From Amorphophallus konjac (Eukaryota > Streptophyta > Magnoliopsida > Alismatales > Araceae): DNA of 64,000 nt. The first letter of the stretch is position 1. Each line of letters begins with the position of its first letter. The notes under the pieces were generated by a model that worked only from the letters and a program-made list of their open reading frames with translations, had not been told where the DNA came from and made no database searches. Location of the stretch: contig JAHNEJ010003548.1 of NCBI GenBank assembly GCA_022559845.1, forward strand, positions 1 to 64,000. Direction: 5' to 3'. Position numbers and translations under genes: made by a program. Below, one piece after another: positions 9,106-21,289 of the stretch.

Positions 9106-9473
9106 ATATGTAGCGTTAAGAAAGTTCAACATTTGAAAAGGGTATGCATAAAAAATCAACCACCTAAAAAAACATAAAAAATCTAACAAAAGATTCCCTT
9201 GGCCCATTGAAAAGTTGGGCAAGAGCTACATCTAACTAAATCACCTAGGTAGGCTGCTACTAACAAAAGATCCCATGTCAGCAAAGAAGTAGCAATGTAA
9301 CATGGACCCGCATGCTCCCCGTGGTAGAATCTCAGAGGTGTGTTTAACCTTCGAGCTCCCCTCGGCACTCCACTAACTCAAATAGCACATGGTTGGAGTT
9401 AGGGTGGAGGTCGAGTAAGTGGGTAGCCGAGGTGAGTTTAACCTTGAAAATGTAAAAGGAAAATGAAAAAAAA
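9106..9473. other. no gene recognised
   Basis: Spacer between two inverted-repeat elements. A 61-codon minus-strand frame (9183-9368) shows no known domain. Confidence 0.5.
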
Positions 9474-9600
9474 TTGCATGAAAATCATTGTTAAACGTAA
9501 ATTTGTAAAAAAATCATTTTTAAAAATACATTAGCAAACATATCACTACGTAAAATTAAATAGTACATAAATACTATCGTGGTTAACTTCCATCAACGGA
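9474..9600 (+). repeat. left TIR of the large element
   Basis: Begins with TTGCATGAAAATCATTG and runs through TTAGCAAACATATCACTACG to the GGTTAACTTCC block. The inverse copy is at 22078-22222. Confidence 0.65.
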
Positions 9601-9880
9601 AGAGCGAATATTCAAAAAATATGTCAATATTCTTGTCAATTAAGTGTTAAATTACCAATGTATTCTCGGTGACTCGAAGAGAGAGAGAGAGAGAGAGAGA
9701 GATGGGTAGCGGGAGATGGGGTCCTACTGGTGAGGAGGGGTCACTCCATCGCACGTGCACACATAGAGAGAGAGAGAGAGCACATAAATGCTATCGTGGT
9801 TAAGTTCCGTCTACGGGAGAACGAATATTCAGAAAAGATGTCAATATTCTGGTTAATTAGATGTTAAATGACCAATACAA
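9560..9880 (+). repeat. direct duplication of subterminal sequence
   Basis: About 100 bp at 9553-9660 (ATAAATACTATCGTGGTTAA ... ATGTCAATATTCTTG) recurs at 9782-9880 with moderate divergence. The two copies are separated by (GA)n tracts at 9679-9702 and 9762-9780. A weaker third copy of the ATGTCAATATTCT part lies at 21240-21285, on the other side of the Gypsy insertion. Confidence 0.65.
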
Positions 9881-9947
9881 GAGAGAACAATGGGGAGGGA
9901 GAGGTGGGCTCTTGCTGGTGAGGAGGGGTGACTCCGGCGAGGGGGCA

Positions 9948-12869
9948 TGTCATGCCCCGACACGGAATATCGAGGCGCGACGAGTCGTAACACTTGTGTC
10001 GATCAGAGCATGTATAAGGGGTCCAACCACAAGGGGAAAATAATGAGGAAAGGATACTAATGTTACGTCAAAATAGAGTTTTACAACATCACTAAGTCTC
10101 AAATGGTCATAATTAAATTACAACTTTCAAATAACACTTAATTCTAGCAACAGCAGCAATATAAAGATAAGGGTTCTAGGATAAGCTCGATCTCTCCTTT
10201 TCACTCTTTCCCATCCCCATGAGTTTGGGGTTCCTCTTCGGAACTACCTGAAACATTAATAAAAAATGCAGGGTGAGCGAAAAGTTTAGTAGGATTTATA
10301 TCTTTATATCATACATCTTTAAGTGATTAACATATTTGATAAAGTAAATGTGCTATGACGAGAAATGTAACTAAAGCATAGAACATGAATATGAGAGTGT
10401 AAAGGCATGCAAGTATATAGGATCACACGTAGACAAGATATCAAGAGTAAGATTTCAAGTAGAGAACGATCATGTAGCAAGTGTTATCATTGAATTGGTC
10501 ATTTCACGTAAGCATGTACAAGTGTTTCATGTATCTCAAGTACTTTCAAGCAAGTCAAGTATTTCATGAATAAGTGGAATGTCATAAACGAATCTAGCGT
10601 ACTTGTATTTGGTGCAATGTCACACCAGGTCAATAATAGCTCCCATGGGCACAAGTTCTTTCGGATGCTCCTCTCAGAACCAGACTGGGCCCCATTAACG
10701 CCAGGCATTATAGTTATGGATCATCGATCCCTAGTATTTATTTAGACATCCCCATTATATGTATGACCAATGAATTTCAAGGTAAAACTCATGAAATAAA
10801 GTACAGATCTAGCAAAATTTTTCATTCAAGGAACAAGTAGTAAAAGAAGCACAAGTAGTTGTAAGAGAAGTTTAAGACTAATTCAAGGCATCATGTTTAA
10901 CGACATTAATAAGAGAAATTCAATGATGTGCTATGACAATAAGTCAATAAGGAAGATTTCCTTTTCTGGAACATGGTCTATCAAGGGTTTATGGTCAAAA
11001 ATGCTGACAGAAACAGAGCCGCATGCATTATACAATTTATCGAAAACTGGGTTGGTGCGATCTGGGATCGGGCTTGAACGCGGTTTGTAGCAAGACACGT
11101 TCAGGAATGAACTCGGTTGTCTCCTGGGTCGCGTTCTGAACGCGGTCCCCAGGGACACCGCGTTCAGGAAAACCCTGCCAGAAGCCCATTCAGCACCTGG
11201 CAGACTCTGAACACAGTCCTTGGGCACCGGTCCTCAGTCGACAAATGGGTGAACGCGGTCTTTGAACAGCCGTTCATGAACAGAATGACAGAACCACCCT
11301 GAACCTCATTCCGTAATTCCGAAAGCCACTAGACTCGTATCGGTAACCCTTAGGATATGATCTACAACTACAATCGTCGAATCACCGATCGAGGTTATAT
11401 AAATTAAACATGTATGTCATCTTAATAGAGGGCTATGAAAATAAGCACATGTGATTTAGTAAGATTGTATCACTCTAATTAACATTCTGAAAAAAATAAT
11501 GTAATCATGGAGATCAAGGATGTCACGAAGATAACAAGAATTATGGAAGGAGTATAAGCTCAAGGAATAGAATCATTTATCTTCCTTATACTTAACTTAA
11601 TCATGTGTTTAATTAAATGACATGCAAACATAACATGATTTGGAACTTGAAATTAACAAATCTAACATGCTGGACGAACTATTGGTTCAGTTAGAACTTG
11701 AAAACAACAAGGTCGTCACGGAGATCGCGCATCCGAAACACGGTCTAGAAGGACACTGTGATTCGAGGCGGAACTTCCAACACTTAGGGATCTCAATTTA
11801 AAACCCATGTCCAGTTGTATGGGCATCCTCATTGCCTACGTTACTCGCAAGGACACCTGAAAACATAATAACAATGTTTTCCCTTTTTTTTTTTGGAATC
11901 GGGCGGAAGGGGGATGACCTATCAGGACACGGTCTCCAGGGGAACCGCGTTCAGAACGCGGTCCTCTGGGTGATCGCGACCCGAGGGTCGACGAAAAATC
12001 ACCTTTTCTTGTTCTTGTGTCATCGCGGTGTGTCGGGGAACCGCGATAAGAACAAGGCCTCTGGGACCACCGCGATCAGAAACCCGAACTCGTTCCGGCG
12101 AAAACGATAATACTTCTTCAATAAAACTCATCTAGCATACTTATTACTCAATAAAAATTGGGGGAAATGGTATAGAAACAAACTAGACATGCATCTACAC
12201 CTATTTCATTGATCAATTTGGATTTAGCCTGAGAGAATATCTACCTTAGATCGGATCAAAGAGGAGGGACGGAGAATGCGAAGAACTGCCCAAGAACTCT
12301 CTTTCCTCCTCTGATCTCGCCCTCAAAACGCTAGTAGATCCTTCCCCAGCATGCCAATGGCCGAGAGGGAGATGTGGGGGGTCTATTTATAGGAAACACC
12401 CAGCCAAAATGGTCAAGATTCTTCTCCCCAAAATTTAAAATTCTCCACCTCCGAATTCAACATTCAAAACCCTAATTTCAATTTTTTCCCACTAACCTAG
12501 CCTTAATAGGGTTGGAAAAATGGGCAAGGGATGAAATTTCTGATGGGCTATGGTGTTAGGGTTTGAAATCTAACATAGAAGATTATGGTTTAGGGTGTAC
12601 TATATATATAGCCCATTAACTCCCAATCCAGCCCAATAAGGGTCACCTATTAGCCCAATATTTAATCATAATTAATTCTAGGGATTTCAATTAGGTCCCT
12701 TATATATTTTTTGAAATGTAAAATGTTTAATTCCAATTTATTTTAAGGAAAATTTAATTATCAATTTTATTTTATATAATTACAATATAATTTCATCATT
12801 AAATTAATATCTTAATTATCTAACTTAATTTAAATAAATATTTATTTATTTATTTATCAGGTTACTACA
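9948..12869 (-). repeat. Gypsy 3' LTR (2922 bp)
   Basis: On the plus strand it starts TGTCATGCCCCGACACGG and ends GGTTACTACA. It is homologous throughout to 17507-21053. It contains palindromic GAACGCGG-type modules (11130-11144, 11944-11962). Confidence 0.85.
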
Positions 12870-12884
12870 TCCTTCCCCACTTAA
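12870..12884 (-). other. Gypsy polypurine tract
   Basis: The minus strand reads AAGTGGGGAAGGA and directly abuts the 3' LTR start TGTAGTAACC, the expected site of plus-strand priming. Confidence 0.8.
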
Positions 12885-12959
12885 AAGAATTTAGTCCTCC
12901 AAATTCACATCACACACTTGTAAATTTATAATTCAAATAGAGGGGTCAAAATACTAGCC

Positions 12960-13376
12960 TGAGATCAAATCTGGATACTTCTTCTTGATTGAATCTTCTC
13001 ACTCCCAAGTAGCTTTCTTGAATCCACGTCTACTCTATTGAATCTTCACCATCGGTATAGCTCTATTTCTCAGCTGATGTAACTTTCGATCTAATATCTT
13101 GATATGTCTCTCTTCAAAGGATAAATCCTTCTGTAGCTTCAAATCATCAAATTGAATCACATGCGAAGGATTATACACATACTTCCTCAGCATAGATACA
13201 TAGAATACATCATGGACACCAGCCAATTGTGTAGGTAAAGCCCACTTATATACCACTTTTCTGATTCTTTTCAGAATCTCAAAAGGGCCAATATATCTTG
13301 GACTCAATTTTCCTTTGACACCAAATCTTTTGATTCCTCGCGTGGGTGAGATCTTTAAAAAGACATGCTCCCCCAC
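12960..13376 (-). pseudogene. Gypsy integrase C-terminus and degenerate chromodomain
   Basis: The frame 13376-13035 has KLSPRYIGPFEILKRI and YVSMLRKY, the C-terminal (GPF/Y-type) module of chromoviral integrases, followed by ILDRKLHQLRNRAIPMVKIQ. After two stop codons the frame continues with ATWE and KKYPDL, the end of a Del/Tekay-type chromodomain that would target the element to chromatin. The stops are at positions where the family has Trp or Glu. Confidence 0.75.
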
Positions 13377-14040
13377 TTAGAATTCAAGATCTCTTCTCCT
13401 ATTGTCAGCATAACTTTTTTGCCGTGATTGAGCAATTCTCAGCCTTTCTCTGATCAACTGGATGTTCTGAGTTGTATCTTGAATAATATCAGAACCCAAC
13501 AATCCTTTCTCTCCAACCTCACTCCAACATAGAGGTGATTTACAACTCCTGCCATATAGTGCTTCAAAAGGTGCCATCTGAATGCTAGACGATAGCTATT
13601 GTTATATGCAAATTCAATCAAAGGCAAGTGCTCGTGTCAACTTCCACCAAAATCTATCATACAGGCTCTCAACATATCTTCGATGATCTGGTTTGTCCTC
13701 TCAGTTTGTCCATCTGTCTGAGGGTGAAAAGCTGTGCTAAAGTTCAACCTAGTACCCAAAGATGATTGCAAACCCTTCCAGAAATGAGAGGTGCATCTTG
13801 GATCTCTATCAGAAACAATAGAAGTTGGAATATCATGCAACCTCACAACCTCCTTGATGTATAGTGTAGCCAGAACATTCACGGTCCATCTACTTTTGAT
13901 GGGCAAGAAGTGAGCGGACTTAGTTAATCGGTCCACAATCACCCATATAGCATCAAATCCACTTTGGGTCTTTGACAATCCAACAATGAAATCCATGCCA
14001 ATACTCCCATTTTCACTCCGGTATCTCAAGAGGTTTCAGC
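13377..14040 (-). pseudogene. Gypsy integrase core
   Basis: The frame 14029-13637 contains MDFIVGLSKTQSGFDAIWVI, VDRLTKSAHFLP, SDRDPRCTSHFWKGLQ and FHPQTDGQTERTNQIIEDML, which supply the D, D and E of the retroviral-type integrase catalytic triad. The frame shifts before 13577-13377, which has APFEALYGRSCKSPLCW, the usual follow-on. The function would be insertion of element cDNA. It is inactivated by at least one frameshift. Confidence 0.85.
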
Positions 14041-14090
14041 TTCATAGCAGGTTTGAGATGTTTAACTTTAACTTGTTGACAGACCAAACA

Positions 14091-14812
14091 TTAGCTCACG
14101 AATTCAGTTGCCTCTCTTTTTATGTTAGGCCACCAAAAGTTTCTTTTTAGACTTTGGTACATTTTTGTGGCACCTAGATGAATGGTGTACCTTGATCGAT
14201 GTGCCTCCAAGATTTTGTGCTTGATGGCAGAACAATCAGGCACACAAGTTCTTCCTCGGAAAAGTAGCCTTCCATCATTAGCCAAAAGAAAGTCTGGTCG
14301 TTGATCTAATTTCTCTTTAATTTCAACAATCAATGGATCATCACCTTGTAACTCTTTAATTTCTGAGAGTAACTTGGATTGGAGTCTAACATTTGCAATC
14401 AAGACTCTCTCTCCCTTCTCCACATTGAGGTCTAAACTTACCAGTTCTTTTAACAAGTGACATTCTTTAATCATCAGGCTTGACAATAATGCCGTCGGCT
14501 TCCTGCTAAGAGCATCTGCTATTGTATTACCTTTTCTTGGATGGTACTGTATAGAGAAATCGAAATCCTTCAAGTACTTAGCCACCTTCTTTGCCTCATA
14601 TTGAGTTCTTTCTGAGAGAATAGGTACTTTAGACTCTTGTGATCGGAATACACAATAAATGCCACACCATAGAGATAATATTGCCAAATCTTCAAAGTAA
14701 AGACTATAGCAGCCAGCTCTAAGCCATGCACGGGGTAATTCTCCTGATGCTTTTTCAATTGCCTTGAGAAGTAAGCAATCACTTTGTCATGTTGCATCAA
14801 TACACAACCCAA
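14091..14812 (-). pseudogene. Gypsy RNase H and integrase zinc-binding region
   Basis: The frame 14812-14570 has [20 protein letters not shown] and [13 protein letters not shown] (RNase H). The overlapping frame 14687-14091 continues with YHPRKGNTIADALSRK, ends the RNase H, and runs into the HHCC-type region HLGATKMYQSLKRNFWWP. A frameshift near 14600 separates them. Confidence 0.85.
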
Positions 14813-14855
14813 GCCAATTCCGGATGCATCAGTATAGACTTCAAATCCTCCTCTT

Positions 14856-15581
14856 TCAGACGGTAAAGTAACTACAAGGGGCAGTAGTCAGACAATCTTT
14901 CAGAGTCCGAAAGTTCTTCTCACATTCCTCGGTCCATACATGAGTTTCCTTCCTTGTTAATCTCATCAAAGATATAGTGATCTTGGAGAAATCTTTAATA
15001 AATCTTCTATAATATCCTGCCAACCCCAAGAAGCTTTGAATTTCAGTCACGCTAGTAGATCTTTTCCAATTCTTTATTGTCTCGACCTTCGAAGGATCAA
15101 CTGCAATACTCTTCTGGGAAATTATGTGACCTAGAAAAGAAACGTCTTCCAGCCAGAAATTGCACTTGCTAAACTTGGCGTATAGTTTGTGATCTCTTAA
15201 TAATTGCAAGGCTTTCTTGAGATGTTCTTCATGCTCCACTTTAGACTTAGAGTAGATCAAAATGTCGTCAATAAAGACCACCACGAATTGATCGAGGTAT
15301 GGCATGATTACATTGTTCATCAACTGCATAAATGTTGCAGGCGCATTGGTTAGGCCAAAAGGCATAACAGTGAACTCATAGTGCCCATACCTGCTCCTGA
15401 ATGCCGTCTTGTGAATATCATCTTCCTTGATCTTCAATCGGTGATAACCAGATCTGAGATCAATCTTTGAAAAATATCGAGCTCCAGAAATATGATGAAA
15501 TAGCTCGTCAATTCTTGGCAATGGATATTTGTTCTTAATTGTCAACTGGTTCAATTGTCGGTAGTCAATAAACAATCTCAT
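14856..15581 (-). pseudogene. Gypsy reverse transcriptase
   Basis: The 241-codon frame keeps the RT core: [29 protein letters not shown] and the catalytic box FIDDILIYS (FIDD near 15275-15264), then [13 protein letters not shown] of the thumb/connection. The preceding frame 15864-15565 gives the pol lead-in VREYSDVFPEELPDIPPERE. The RT segment itself is intact, but the frames upstream and downstream are broken. Confidence 0.9.
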
Positions 15582-15876
15582 AGATCTGTCCTTCTTGACA
15601 AATAGAACGGGCTCCCAAAGGTGAAGTATTTAGCCGAATAAATCCTTTCTCCAATAATTCTATCAGTTGTTCTTTCAACTCCTTCATTTCAACAGGGGAC
15701 ATTCGATAAGGAGCCTTAGAAACAGGTGCAGCTCCTGGAATCAAATCAATAGAGAACACAACTTCCCTCTCCGGAGGAATATCAGGCAACTCCTCTGGGA
15801 ATACATCAGAATACTCTCGAACAATAAGAATGTCCTCCATATTAGGTTCCTTACGCTCGGCCATAGTAACAAAAGT

Positions 15877-16405
15877 TTAGAATGCCGTGTAACCCTTCTT
15901 CAATAATTTATCAGCTTTAAGGACAGAAATAAGGGATAGGTATCTAGAATGCCTGACACCAGAAAATGAGAGTTTGGGGTATCCACTAAAGGTCACAGTA
16001 CACAACTTGCAGTTAACACAAGCACCATGTCTAAACAACCACTCAACTCCCAAAATAACATCATAGCCTTCCATCTTTATGCAGACTAAGTCAGCATGTA
16101 GGTTGCATCTGCTGACTAGAACTTCACTAGCAGGTCGATCCCGCTCCAATAGGAGTAGTAATAACAAGTTTAGGTTCTAATGAAACGTGTCTCATAGCTA
16201 GAGTATCAGCAAAGCTCTAAGATATAAATGAATGCGTAGTTCTAGTATCAAATAAAACAGAGGCGGGCTTTGAGCAACCAGAAAGAGTACCTTCCCGTCT
16301 TCTTCTTCGGTAGGTTCCGCATCCATAAGAGTTTGGAGTCTGCCTTGCTTTTTTAACAACAACTGGATATTTTTCCGGTGGGGCTTGCTCGTGAGAAGTG
16401 GACAA
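15877..16405 (-). pseudogene. Gypsy aspartic protease
   Basis: Minus frames read ASVLFDTRTTHSFIS near 16260-16217, the protease active-site loop, then IKMEGYDVILGVEWL (16079-16035), the second signature of retropepsin-like RVP domains. The active-site triplet that is normally D-S/T-G reads D-T-R, so catalysis would be lost independently of the stops. Confidence 0.8.
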
Positions 16406-16409
16406 TTCG

Positions 16410-17300
16410 GGATTCTATGGTTCCTACTCCCGCAACGAAGACATGCGCCGAGTCTCTTCCAGCATTCTTCGGCCTTGTGTTCTAGCTTTTCACAGTGTTT
16501 GCAGTTTCTTTTGATGGGGCAGCAACATGGACAATCTGCTTGTCATATGCTCTTGGTTTCTTGTCCTTGTGGAAATTACGCCCATTAAAATTAGGCCTCT
16601 TCTTTCTAAAAGAGGGCTTGAAGTTACTCGGACTAGTGACTTGCTCCTTAGCATCTCTTCTCCGAATACTATCAGACAGATCAATAGCATCCTCCAGAAG
16701 TTGGGCTCTTCTCACCATATCGGCATACAAATGGATATCCATCGGGGCTAATTGAGTAATATAATAGGGCCTTAAGCCATTCAAGAATCTTTTTGCCTTC
16801 ATCTTCTCAGTACCCACGAGGTGTGGTGCGTACCGGGATAACCTCAAAAATTGGGTTTCATACTCAGCCACAGTCAGATTCCTTTGCTTCAATGAAGCAA
16901 ATTCGGCAGCTTTCCTCTCCTGCACCCTATTGGAGAAGTACTTGTTGTTGAAGTGTTCTAGAAATTCTTCCTACAACACCTGATCATGTGGCATAGTTGC
17001 TTCAATAGACAACCACCATGCACGGACATCCTTTTCCAGCTGAAAGGTAGCTAATAGGAATTTCTCCTCATCGGCACATTGCATAACCCGAAAAATCCTC
17101 TCGATCTCCTTCGCCTAGTGTTCGGCCTCATCTGGATCCGTTGATCCTGCGAACTTAGGAGGGTCCATACTTTTGAAATTTCTGTGTAAATCTTCCGTTC
17201 CTCGGTTAGCTCCTCCCTGAGCCACCTGTTGTAGTGCTTGGGCCAGACCTTGCACTGTCCTCTGCATCTCCTGCCGCTGTGCTCTCTCGGCAGCTATTGG
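16410..17300 (-). pseudogene. Gypsy gag
   Basis: Capsid-like gag. Minus frames from about 17290 include the segment MDPPKFAG and DEEKFLLATFQLEKDVRAWW, broken by TAG/TAA codons, then the frame 16925-16482 with VAEYETQFLRLSRYAPHLV and KAKRFLNGLRP. A zinc-knuckle-like C-x2-C-x4-H stretch occurs near 16430-16500. The CACxxTR-type RNA-binding region is degenerate. Confidence 0.8.
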
Positions 17301-17487
17301 CGAGAACTAAGCCTGCAATTACAGCTACAAAACTTAAGTGATTTATTTATTTCTTTGATTAATCATACTTTAAAGCTTGGCCCATGGCTCTACCCAATCT
17401 CACCGGTAAGGTTCAAGACACTATCTAGGGTTATAGGTCAACACTTAGAACCTATATCAAGGAAAACCTAGGGTTTAAGAAACCTAG

Positions 17488-17499
17488 ACTATGATACCA
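17488..17499 (-). other. Gypsy primer-binding site (Met-type)
   Basis: The minus strand reads TGGTATCATAG eight bases inside the 5' LTR edge, close to the initiator-Met motif TGGTATCAGAG with one change. Confidence 0.7.
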
Positions 17500-17506
17500 C
17501 AAATAA

Positions 17507-20500
17507 TGTCACACCCCGAAGCGGAATATCGAGGCGCGACGAGTCGTAACACTTGTGTCGATCAGAGCATGCATAAGGGGTCCAACCACAAGGGGAAAAT
17601 AAGGGGTCCAATCGCAGGGGGAAAATAATGAGGAAACGATACTAATATTACGTCAAAATAGAGTTTTTCAACATCACTTAGTCTCAAATGGTCGTAATTA
17701 AATTATAACTTTCAAATAACACTTAATTCTAGCAAAAGCAACAATATAAAGATAAGGGTTCTAGGATAAGCTCGATCTCTCCTTTTCACTCTTGCCCATC
17801 CCCATCAGTTTGGAGTTCCTCTTCGGAACTATCTGAAACATTAATAAAAAATGCAGGGTGAGTGAAAAACTCAGTGGGATTTATATCTCTATATCAGGCA
17901 TCTTTAAGTGATTAACATATTTGATAAAGTAAATGTGCTATGACGAGAAACTAACTAAAGCATGGAGCATGAACATGAGGATGTAAAGGAATGCAAGTAT
18001 ATAGGACTACACGTAGACAAGGTATCAAGAGTTCTTTCAAGTAGAGAATGATCATGTAACACGTGTTATCATTGAATTGGCCATTTCACGCAAGCATGTA
18101 CAAGTAAAATATTTCATGTATCTCAAGTACTTTCAAGTAAGTCGATTTCACGAATAAGTGGAATGCCATAAACGAATCTAGCACATTTGTATTTGGTGCA
18201 ATGCCACACCAAGTCAGTAGTAGCTCCCATGGGCACAAGTTCTTTCGGGTACTCCTCCCAGGATCAGATCGGGCCCCATTAACGCCATACATTATAGTTA
18301 TGGATCATCGATCCCAAGTATTTATTTAGACATCCACATTATATGTATGGCCAATGAATTTCAAGATAAAGCTCCTGAAATAAAGTATAGATCTAGCAAA
18401 ATTTTTCATTCAAGGAAAAAGCAGTACAAGAAGCACAAGTAGTTGTAAGAGAAGTTCAAGACTAATTCAAGGCATCATGTTTAACGACATTAATAAGAGA
18501 AATTCAATGATGAGATGTGACAATAAGTCAATAAGGAAGATTTCCTTTTCTGGAACGTGGTCTATCAAGGGTTTATGGTCAGAAATGTCGATAGAAATAG
18601 AGCCGTATGCATTATACAATTTATTGGAAACTGGGCTGGCGCGATCTGGGATCGGGCCTGAACGCAGTCTGTAACATGTTCAGGAATGAACGCGGTTGTC
18701 TCCTGGGCCGCGTTCAGAACGCGGTCCCCAGGGACACTGCGTTCAGGAAAACCCTGCCAGAAGCCCATTCAGCCCCTGGCAGTCCCTGAACACAATCCTT
18801 GGGCACCCGTCCGCGGTCGACAGATGGGTGAACGCAGTCTCTGAATAGGATGCGTTCATAAACAGAATGACAGAACCACGCAGAACCTCATTCCGTAATT
18901 TCGAAAGCCACTAGACTCGTATCGGTAAACCTTAGGACATGATCTACAACTACAATCGCCGATCGAGGTTATATAAACTAAACATGTATGTCATCTTAAC
19001 AGAGGGCTATGAAAATAAGCACATGTGAGTATCTACTCCAATTAACATGCTGAAAAAAATAATGTAATCATGGAGATCAAGGATGTCACGAAGATAACAA
19101 GAATTATGGAAGGAGTATAAGCTAAAAGAATAGAATCATTTATCTTTCATATACTTAATCATGTGTTTAATAAAATGACATGCAAACATAACATGATTTG
19201 GAACTTGAAATTAACAAATCTAGCATGCTGGACGAACTATTGGTTCAGTTAGAACTTGAAAACAACAAGGTCGTCACGGAGATCGTGCATCCGAAACACG
19301 GTCTAGAAGGACACCGTGATCCGAGGCGGAACTTTGAATGCTTAAGGATCTCAATTTAAAACCCATGTCCAGTTATATGGACATCTTCATTCCCTGTGTT
19401 ACTCCCAAGGACGCCTGAAAACAGAATAACAATGTTTTTCCGTTTTTTTTTAATCGGGCGGAAGGGGGATGACATGTTAGGACGCAGTCTCCAGGAGAAC
19501 GGGGTTCCGAACGCGGTCCTCTGGGTGATCGCGACCTGAGAGTCGACGAAAAATCACTTTTTCTTGTGTCATCGCGGTGTGTCGGGGAACCGCGATAAGA
19601 ACAAGGCCTCTGGGACCACCGCGATCATAAACTCGAACTCGTTTCGGCGAAAACGATAATACCTCTTCAATAAAACTCATCTAGCATGTTTATTACTCAA
19701 TAACAATTAGGGAAAATGGTATAGAAACAAACTAGACATGCATCTACACCTATTTCATTGATCAATTTGGGTTTAGCTTGAGAGAATACCTACCTTAGAT
19801 CGGATCAAAGAGGAGGGACGGAGAATGCAAAGAACTACCCAAGAACTCTCTTTCCTCCTCAGATTGTCCTCAAAACGCCAGTAGATCCTTCGCCAGTATG
19901 CCAAAGGCCGAGAGGGAGATGTGAGGGGCCTATTTATAGGAAAAATTCAGCCAAAATGGTCAAGATTCCTCTCCCCAAAATTCAAAATTCTCCACCTCTG
20001 AATTCAACATTCAAAACTCTAATTTCAAACTTTTCCACTAACCCAGCCTTAATAGGGTTGGAAAAATGGGCAAGGGATGAAATTTCTGGTGGGCTATGGT
20101 GTTAAGGTTTGAAATCTAAGCCAATCGTCTAGAATTTGGGCCAATTTCTCCATAGAAGATTAGAGTTTATGGTGTACTTCGAATTTAAATCTATTTTGCC
20201 CATTAACTCCCAATCCAGCCCAATATTTAATCATAACCAATTCTAGGGATTTTAGTTAGGTCCCCTATAATTTTTTTTGAAATTTAAAATGTTTAATTTT
20301 AATTTATTTCAAGGAAATTTTAATTATCAAATTTATTTTATATAATAATAATATAAAATTAAACATTTTAATTTGGGTTTAGCCTGAGAGAATACTTACC
20401 TTAGATCAGATCAAAGAGGAGGGACGGAGAATGCAAAGAACTGCCCATGAACTCTCCTCCTCGGATCGTCCTCAAAACGTCAGTAGATCCTTCGCCAGCA

Positions 20501-21053
20501 TGCCAAAGGCCGAGAGGGAGATATGACGGGCCTATTTATAGGAAAAATCCAGCCAAAATGGTCAAGATTCATCTCCCCAAAATTCAAAATTCTCCACCTC
20601 TGAATTCCACATTCAAAACCATAATTTCAAACTTTTCCACTAACCTAGCCTTAATAGGGTTGGAAAAATGTGCAAGGGATGAAATTTCTGGTGGGCTATG
20701 GTGTCAGGGTTTGAAATCTAAGCCAATCGTCTAGAATTTGGGCCAATTTCTCCATAGAAGATTAGGGTTTAGGGTGTACTTCGAATTTAAACCTATTTAG
20801 TCCATGTACTCCCAATCCAGCCCAATAAGGTCATCTATTAGCCCAATATTTAATCATAATCAATTCTAGGGATTTTAGTTAGGTTCCCTATAATTTTTTT
20901 GAAATTTAAAATGTGTAATTTCAGTTTATTTAAAGGAAATTTTAATTATCAAATTTATTTTATATAATAATAATATAATTTCTTCATTAAATTAATATTT
21001 TAATTATCTAATTTAATTTAAATACTGAAATATTTATTTATCGGGTTATTACA
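17507..21053 (-). repeat. Gypsy 5' LTR (3547 bp, with internal duplication)
   Basis: Starts TGTCACACCCCGAAGCGG on the plus strand and ends GGGTTATTACA. Relative to the 3' LTR it has a 30-bp duplication of GGGGTCCAAYC near 17578-17620 and a roughly 600-bp tandem duplication (19766-20370 and 20372-21000). Confidence 0.85.
19766..21000. repeat. tandem duplication inside the 5' LTR
   Basis: The block starting TTTGGGTTTAGC and including GATCAAAGAGGAGGGACGGA, CCAAAATGGTCAAGATTC and CTAACTTAGC-poor AT-rich tail occurs twice in a row, with about 600 bp per copy. The other LTR has one copy (about 12215-12830), so the duplication is specific to this LTR and probably arose after insertion. Confidence 0.8.
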
Positions 21054-21189
21054 GGGCGCATGCACACAGAGAGAGAGAGAGAGAGAGAGAGTTAATTTCA
21101 TCATTAAATTAATATTTTAATTATCTAATTTAATTTAAATATTGAAATATTTATTTATTGGGTTATTACAGGGCGCATGCGCGCGCGCG

Positions 21190-21235
<46 letters not shown>
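21054..21235. repeat. partial LTR-end repeat with compound microsatellites
   Basis: After the LTR end comes GGGCGCATGCACAC and (GA)n. The last about 85 bp of the LTR (ATTTCATCATTAAATTAA to GGGTTATTACA) is then repeated at 21095-21172, followed again by GGGCGCATGCGCGC, (CA)n and (GA)n to 21233. A tandem duplication spanning the LTR end and flank explains this. Confidence 0.75.
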
Positions 21236-21236
<1 letters not shown>

Positions 21237-21289
21237 AAATATGTCAATATTCTCCTTAGTTTGGTGTTAAATATGTCAATATTTTCTGA

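Larger units (their letters stand above)
9948..21053 (-). mobile_element. Gypsy (chromovirus-like) LTR retrotransposon
   Basis: A full-length but inactivated Ty3/Gypsy element on the minus strand: LTR, primer site, gag, protease, RT, RNase H, integrase, chromodomain-like tail, purine tract, LTR. LTRs start and end TG...CA and differ in length (2922 and 3547 bp) because of a duplication in the right one. Flanks GGGCA (9943-9947) and GGGCG (21054-21058) are a 4/5 match expected for a 5-bp target duplication. LTRs over 2.9 kb and a pol order with integrase last fit the Del/Tekay chromoviruses (inference). All genes carry stops or frameshifts. Confidence 0.85.

Noticed and set aside
16385..16755. 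Plus frames of 67-86 codons
   Set aside because: Shadow frames of the Gypsy gag and zinc-knuckle region.
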